From assembly GCA_020050695.1 (NCBI GenBank), contig JAGVKI010000011.1:1-8106 (forward strand): a DNA stretch of 8,106 nt. Reading direction: 5' to 3'. The notes under the pieces are model-generated. The model ran no database searches. It had not been told where the DNA came from and saw nothing but the letters and a program-made list of their open reading frames with translations. Origin of the DNA: Alphaproteobacteria bacterium (GTDB lineage Bacteria; Pseudomonadota; Alphaproteobacteria; Rickettsiales; SXRF01). Of this stretch, positions 6,318-8,106 are shown piece after piece (within the stretch, counting starts at the first letter, position 1; each line of letters begins with the position of its first letter). The position numbers and the translations under genes are program-made.

Positions 6318-8106
6318 ATGTTTAAATTTATCAATAATCTGAGGGAACTTAACGCCACCTTTAATGCGCTGGATAAATCGCAGGCCATGTTTGAAATACA
6401 TAGGAATGGCAATATTATCGGGGCCAATGAAAATTTCCTGCACCTGCTGGGCTATAGCCTGGAAGAACTTAAAGATAAGAATTTTAGTTTTTTTGCAGAT
6501 GCTAATTATATTAAGAGTCACGAACATAAACAGATTTTTGATAAGCTGAAGCAGGGAGAATTCCAGGCGGAAGAATGTAAATGCCGCACTAAGGATGGCC
6601 GCGAAATATGGGTTCAGATTAATTATCACCCGATCACGGAAGGACGTAAAGTCATAAAGGTCGTTGGTTTTGCCACCGATTACACCGAACAGCATAAAAT
6701 GTCGGAAGAGATAGAAGAACTGCGCGTTCGTGCCAGCATTACCAATATGACCAGCATCGTTTCAGAAGCAGATTTGAAGGGTGACATCGTCACCATCAAT
6801 GAAAAATTCTGTGAAGTATCGAAATACAGCCGCGACGAGCTGATCGGCAAGGGCCATAACACCACCCGCCACCCTGACATGCCAAAAGAAGTGTTCAAGG
6901 AACTCTGGTCGACCATCGGCAGGGGCAAGCCATTCCGCGGTATCATTAAGAACATGGCCAAAGATGGCACGCCTTATTATGTGGATGCTGTGATTGCACC
7001 GGTTATGGGTGAAAATGGCAAGCCCAAGAAATATATTGGTGTGCGCTACGATATTACCGCTGCTGAAATCGAACGCCAGAACATGAAAGGTATTCTTGGC
7101 GCAATTGATAGCACCTACTGCTATGCGGAATATGACACAAAAGGCCAGGTGCTGACGGCAAACAACAATTTTCTTTCGCTCTTTGGTTATAAGCTGGAAG
7201 AAATTGCGGGTAAATCAAGTTCCTTATTTGTGGATTCCATGCAGGCGAAATCCGATGCGCATGCTCAGCTCTGGAATGATCTGAGTAGCGGTAAAGGCCG
7301 CAGCGATGTGTTCAAGCGCATTACCAGGGACGGTCGTGAAGTATGGCTCCAGACCGTATATGCAGCAGCAAAAGATGAAATGGGCCGCGTGCAGAAAATT
7401 GTAGAAATCGCCCTCGACATCACAGAAGCAAACTTGCGTAACGTAGACTATGCAGGCCAGATAGCCGCTATTGGTAAATCGCAGGCGGTGATCGAATTCA
7501 CCCCAGATGGTATAATACACAATGCTAATGAGAACTTCCTGAATGCATTGGGATATACGCTTGATGAAATCAAAGGCAAGCATCACAGTATGTTCTGCGA
7601 TAATAAATACAGGAGCAGTAACGAGTATGTCCAGTTCTGGGCAAACCTGAACCGCGGCGAATACCAGGCCGGCGAATTTAAACGCTTCGGCAAAGGCGCG
7701 AAGGAGATTTGGATCCAGGCCTCGTATAACCCGATTTTCGACCTGAATGGCAAAGTATACAAAGTAGTTAAATACGCTTCTGACATTACCAAAATGGTAC
7801 TTACACGCACCGAGAACGAAGCAGGCATGAACGAAGCTGTGAATGTGCTCACCGAAATGTCCGGCGGTAATCTGACTCTGCGCATGGAGGGCAATTATCA
7901 GGGCACATTTGCTGATATTAAAAAAGCAGTCAACGCTACGGTAGATAAGCTGATCGATACGGTGGTCCGTATCAAGGAATCGTCTGAATCCGTAGGTTCG
8001 GCGGCCTCTGAAATCGCTTCGGGTAGCTCTGATCTTTCGATGCGTACCGAACAGCAGGCGTCCAGCCTTGAGGAAACGGCGGCCAGCATGGAGGAAATTA
8101 CCGGAA
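6318..8106 (+). CDS. Soluble methyl-accepting chemotaxis protein with four PAS domains (3' end outside window)
   Basis: This receptor would sense a cytoplasmic or redox cue and control CheA through CheW. It starts at ATG 6318, 7 nt after GGGAG (6306-6310) and 24 nt after the cheW stop. The 596 visible codons contain four PAS domains at about residues 20-125, 140-248, 262-370 and 385-493, each ending in a D-I-T or D-Y-T type motif. PAS1, PAS3 and PAS4 share A-N-x-N-F-L and L/F-G-Y-x-L-x-E-I/L motifs. PAS2 differs: it has H-N-T-T-R-H-P-D-M-P (180-189), close to the segment of E. coli Aer whose Arg-His-x-Asp residues are needed for FAD binding. A HAMP-like stretch (about 500-545) leads into the first methylation helix, with S-L-E-E-T-A-A-S-M-E-E at the edge. 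No membrane segment or signal peptide is seen, so the receptor is probably cytoplasmic. The PAS-PAS plus MCP plan recalls BdlA of Pseudomonas, but here with four PAS. The CheW-binding hairpin tip lies beyond the window. Confidence 0.95.
   Translation, partial: MFKFINNLRELNATFNALDKSQAMFEIHRNGNIIGANENFLHLLGYSLEELKDKNFSFFADANYIKSHEHKQIFDKLKQGEFQAEECKCRTKDGREIWVQINYHPITEGRKVIKVVGFATDYTEQHKMSEEIEELRVRASITNMTSIVSEADLKGDIVTINEKFCEVSKYSRDELIGKGHNTTRHPDMPKEVFKELWSTIGRGKPFRGIIKNMAKDGTPYYVDAVIAPVMGENGKPKKYIGVRYDITAAEIERQNMKGILGAIDSTYCYAEYDTKGQVLTANNNFLSLFGYKLEEIAGKSSSLFVDSMQAKSDAHAQLWNDLSSGKGRSDVFKRITRDGREVWLQTVYAAAKDEMGRVQKIVEIALDITEANLRNVDYAGQIAAIGKSQAVIEFTPDGIIHNANENFLNALGYTLDEIKGKHHSMFCDNKYRSSNEYVQFWANLNRGEYQAGEFKRFGKGAKEIWIQASYNPIFDLNGKVYKVVKYASDITKMVLTRTENEAGMNEAVNVLTEMSGGNLTLRMEGNYQGTFADIKKAVNATVDKLIDTVVRIKESSESVGSAASEIASGSSDLSMRTEQQASSLEETAASMEEITG

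Overview
The window looks like a piece of an alphaproteobacterial chromosome of moderate GC content. The evidence is indirect: the form of the CheA P2-like region, the single-domain CheY ending in G-W-I-V-K-P-F, the STAS gene that opens the chemotaxis operon, and a soluble multi-PAS chemoreceptor. No 16S or other taxonomic marker is present, so the lineage is an inference.

Layout, left to right. Positions 1-192 hold no convincing gene; the notable feature is a perfect 15-bp tandem repeat. Positions 193-2688 (minus strand) encode a large cytoplasmic hybrid sensor kinase with GAF-PAS-PAS-HisKA-HATPase-REC architecture. Its two PAS repeats still show strong DNA similarity. Positions 2689-2989 are the divergent intergenic region. 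It holds an AT-rich palindrome near the kinase start and a good sigma-54 type -24/-12 element just ahead of the plus-strand operon.

From 2990 to the right edge, one compact plus-strand operon encodes a STAS-domain protein, a possible 50-codon small ORF, CheY, CheA, CheW and a soluble methyl-accepting chemotaxis protein with four PAS domains. The last gene runs off the window. Gaps between the confirmed genes from cheY onward are only 10-24 nt, and most starts have clear Shine-Dalgarno sequences, so the genes are probably co-transcribed.

Together the genes make the core of a chemotaxis-like phosphorelay. The cytoplasmic PAS receptor, whose second PAS resembles the redox-sensing PAS of Aer, would couple through CheW to CheA, which phosphorylates CheY. 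The adaptation enzymes CheR and CheB are not in the window and may lie downstream. The neighbouring hybrid kinase lacks an HPt domain and may feed another phosphotransfer protein. I see no defence system, mobile element, CRISPR array or RNA gene. Most of the window is recognisable; the least explained parts are the STAS-cheY junction with its small ORF and the apparent sigma-54 control of the operon.
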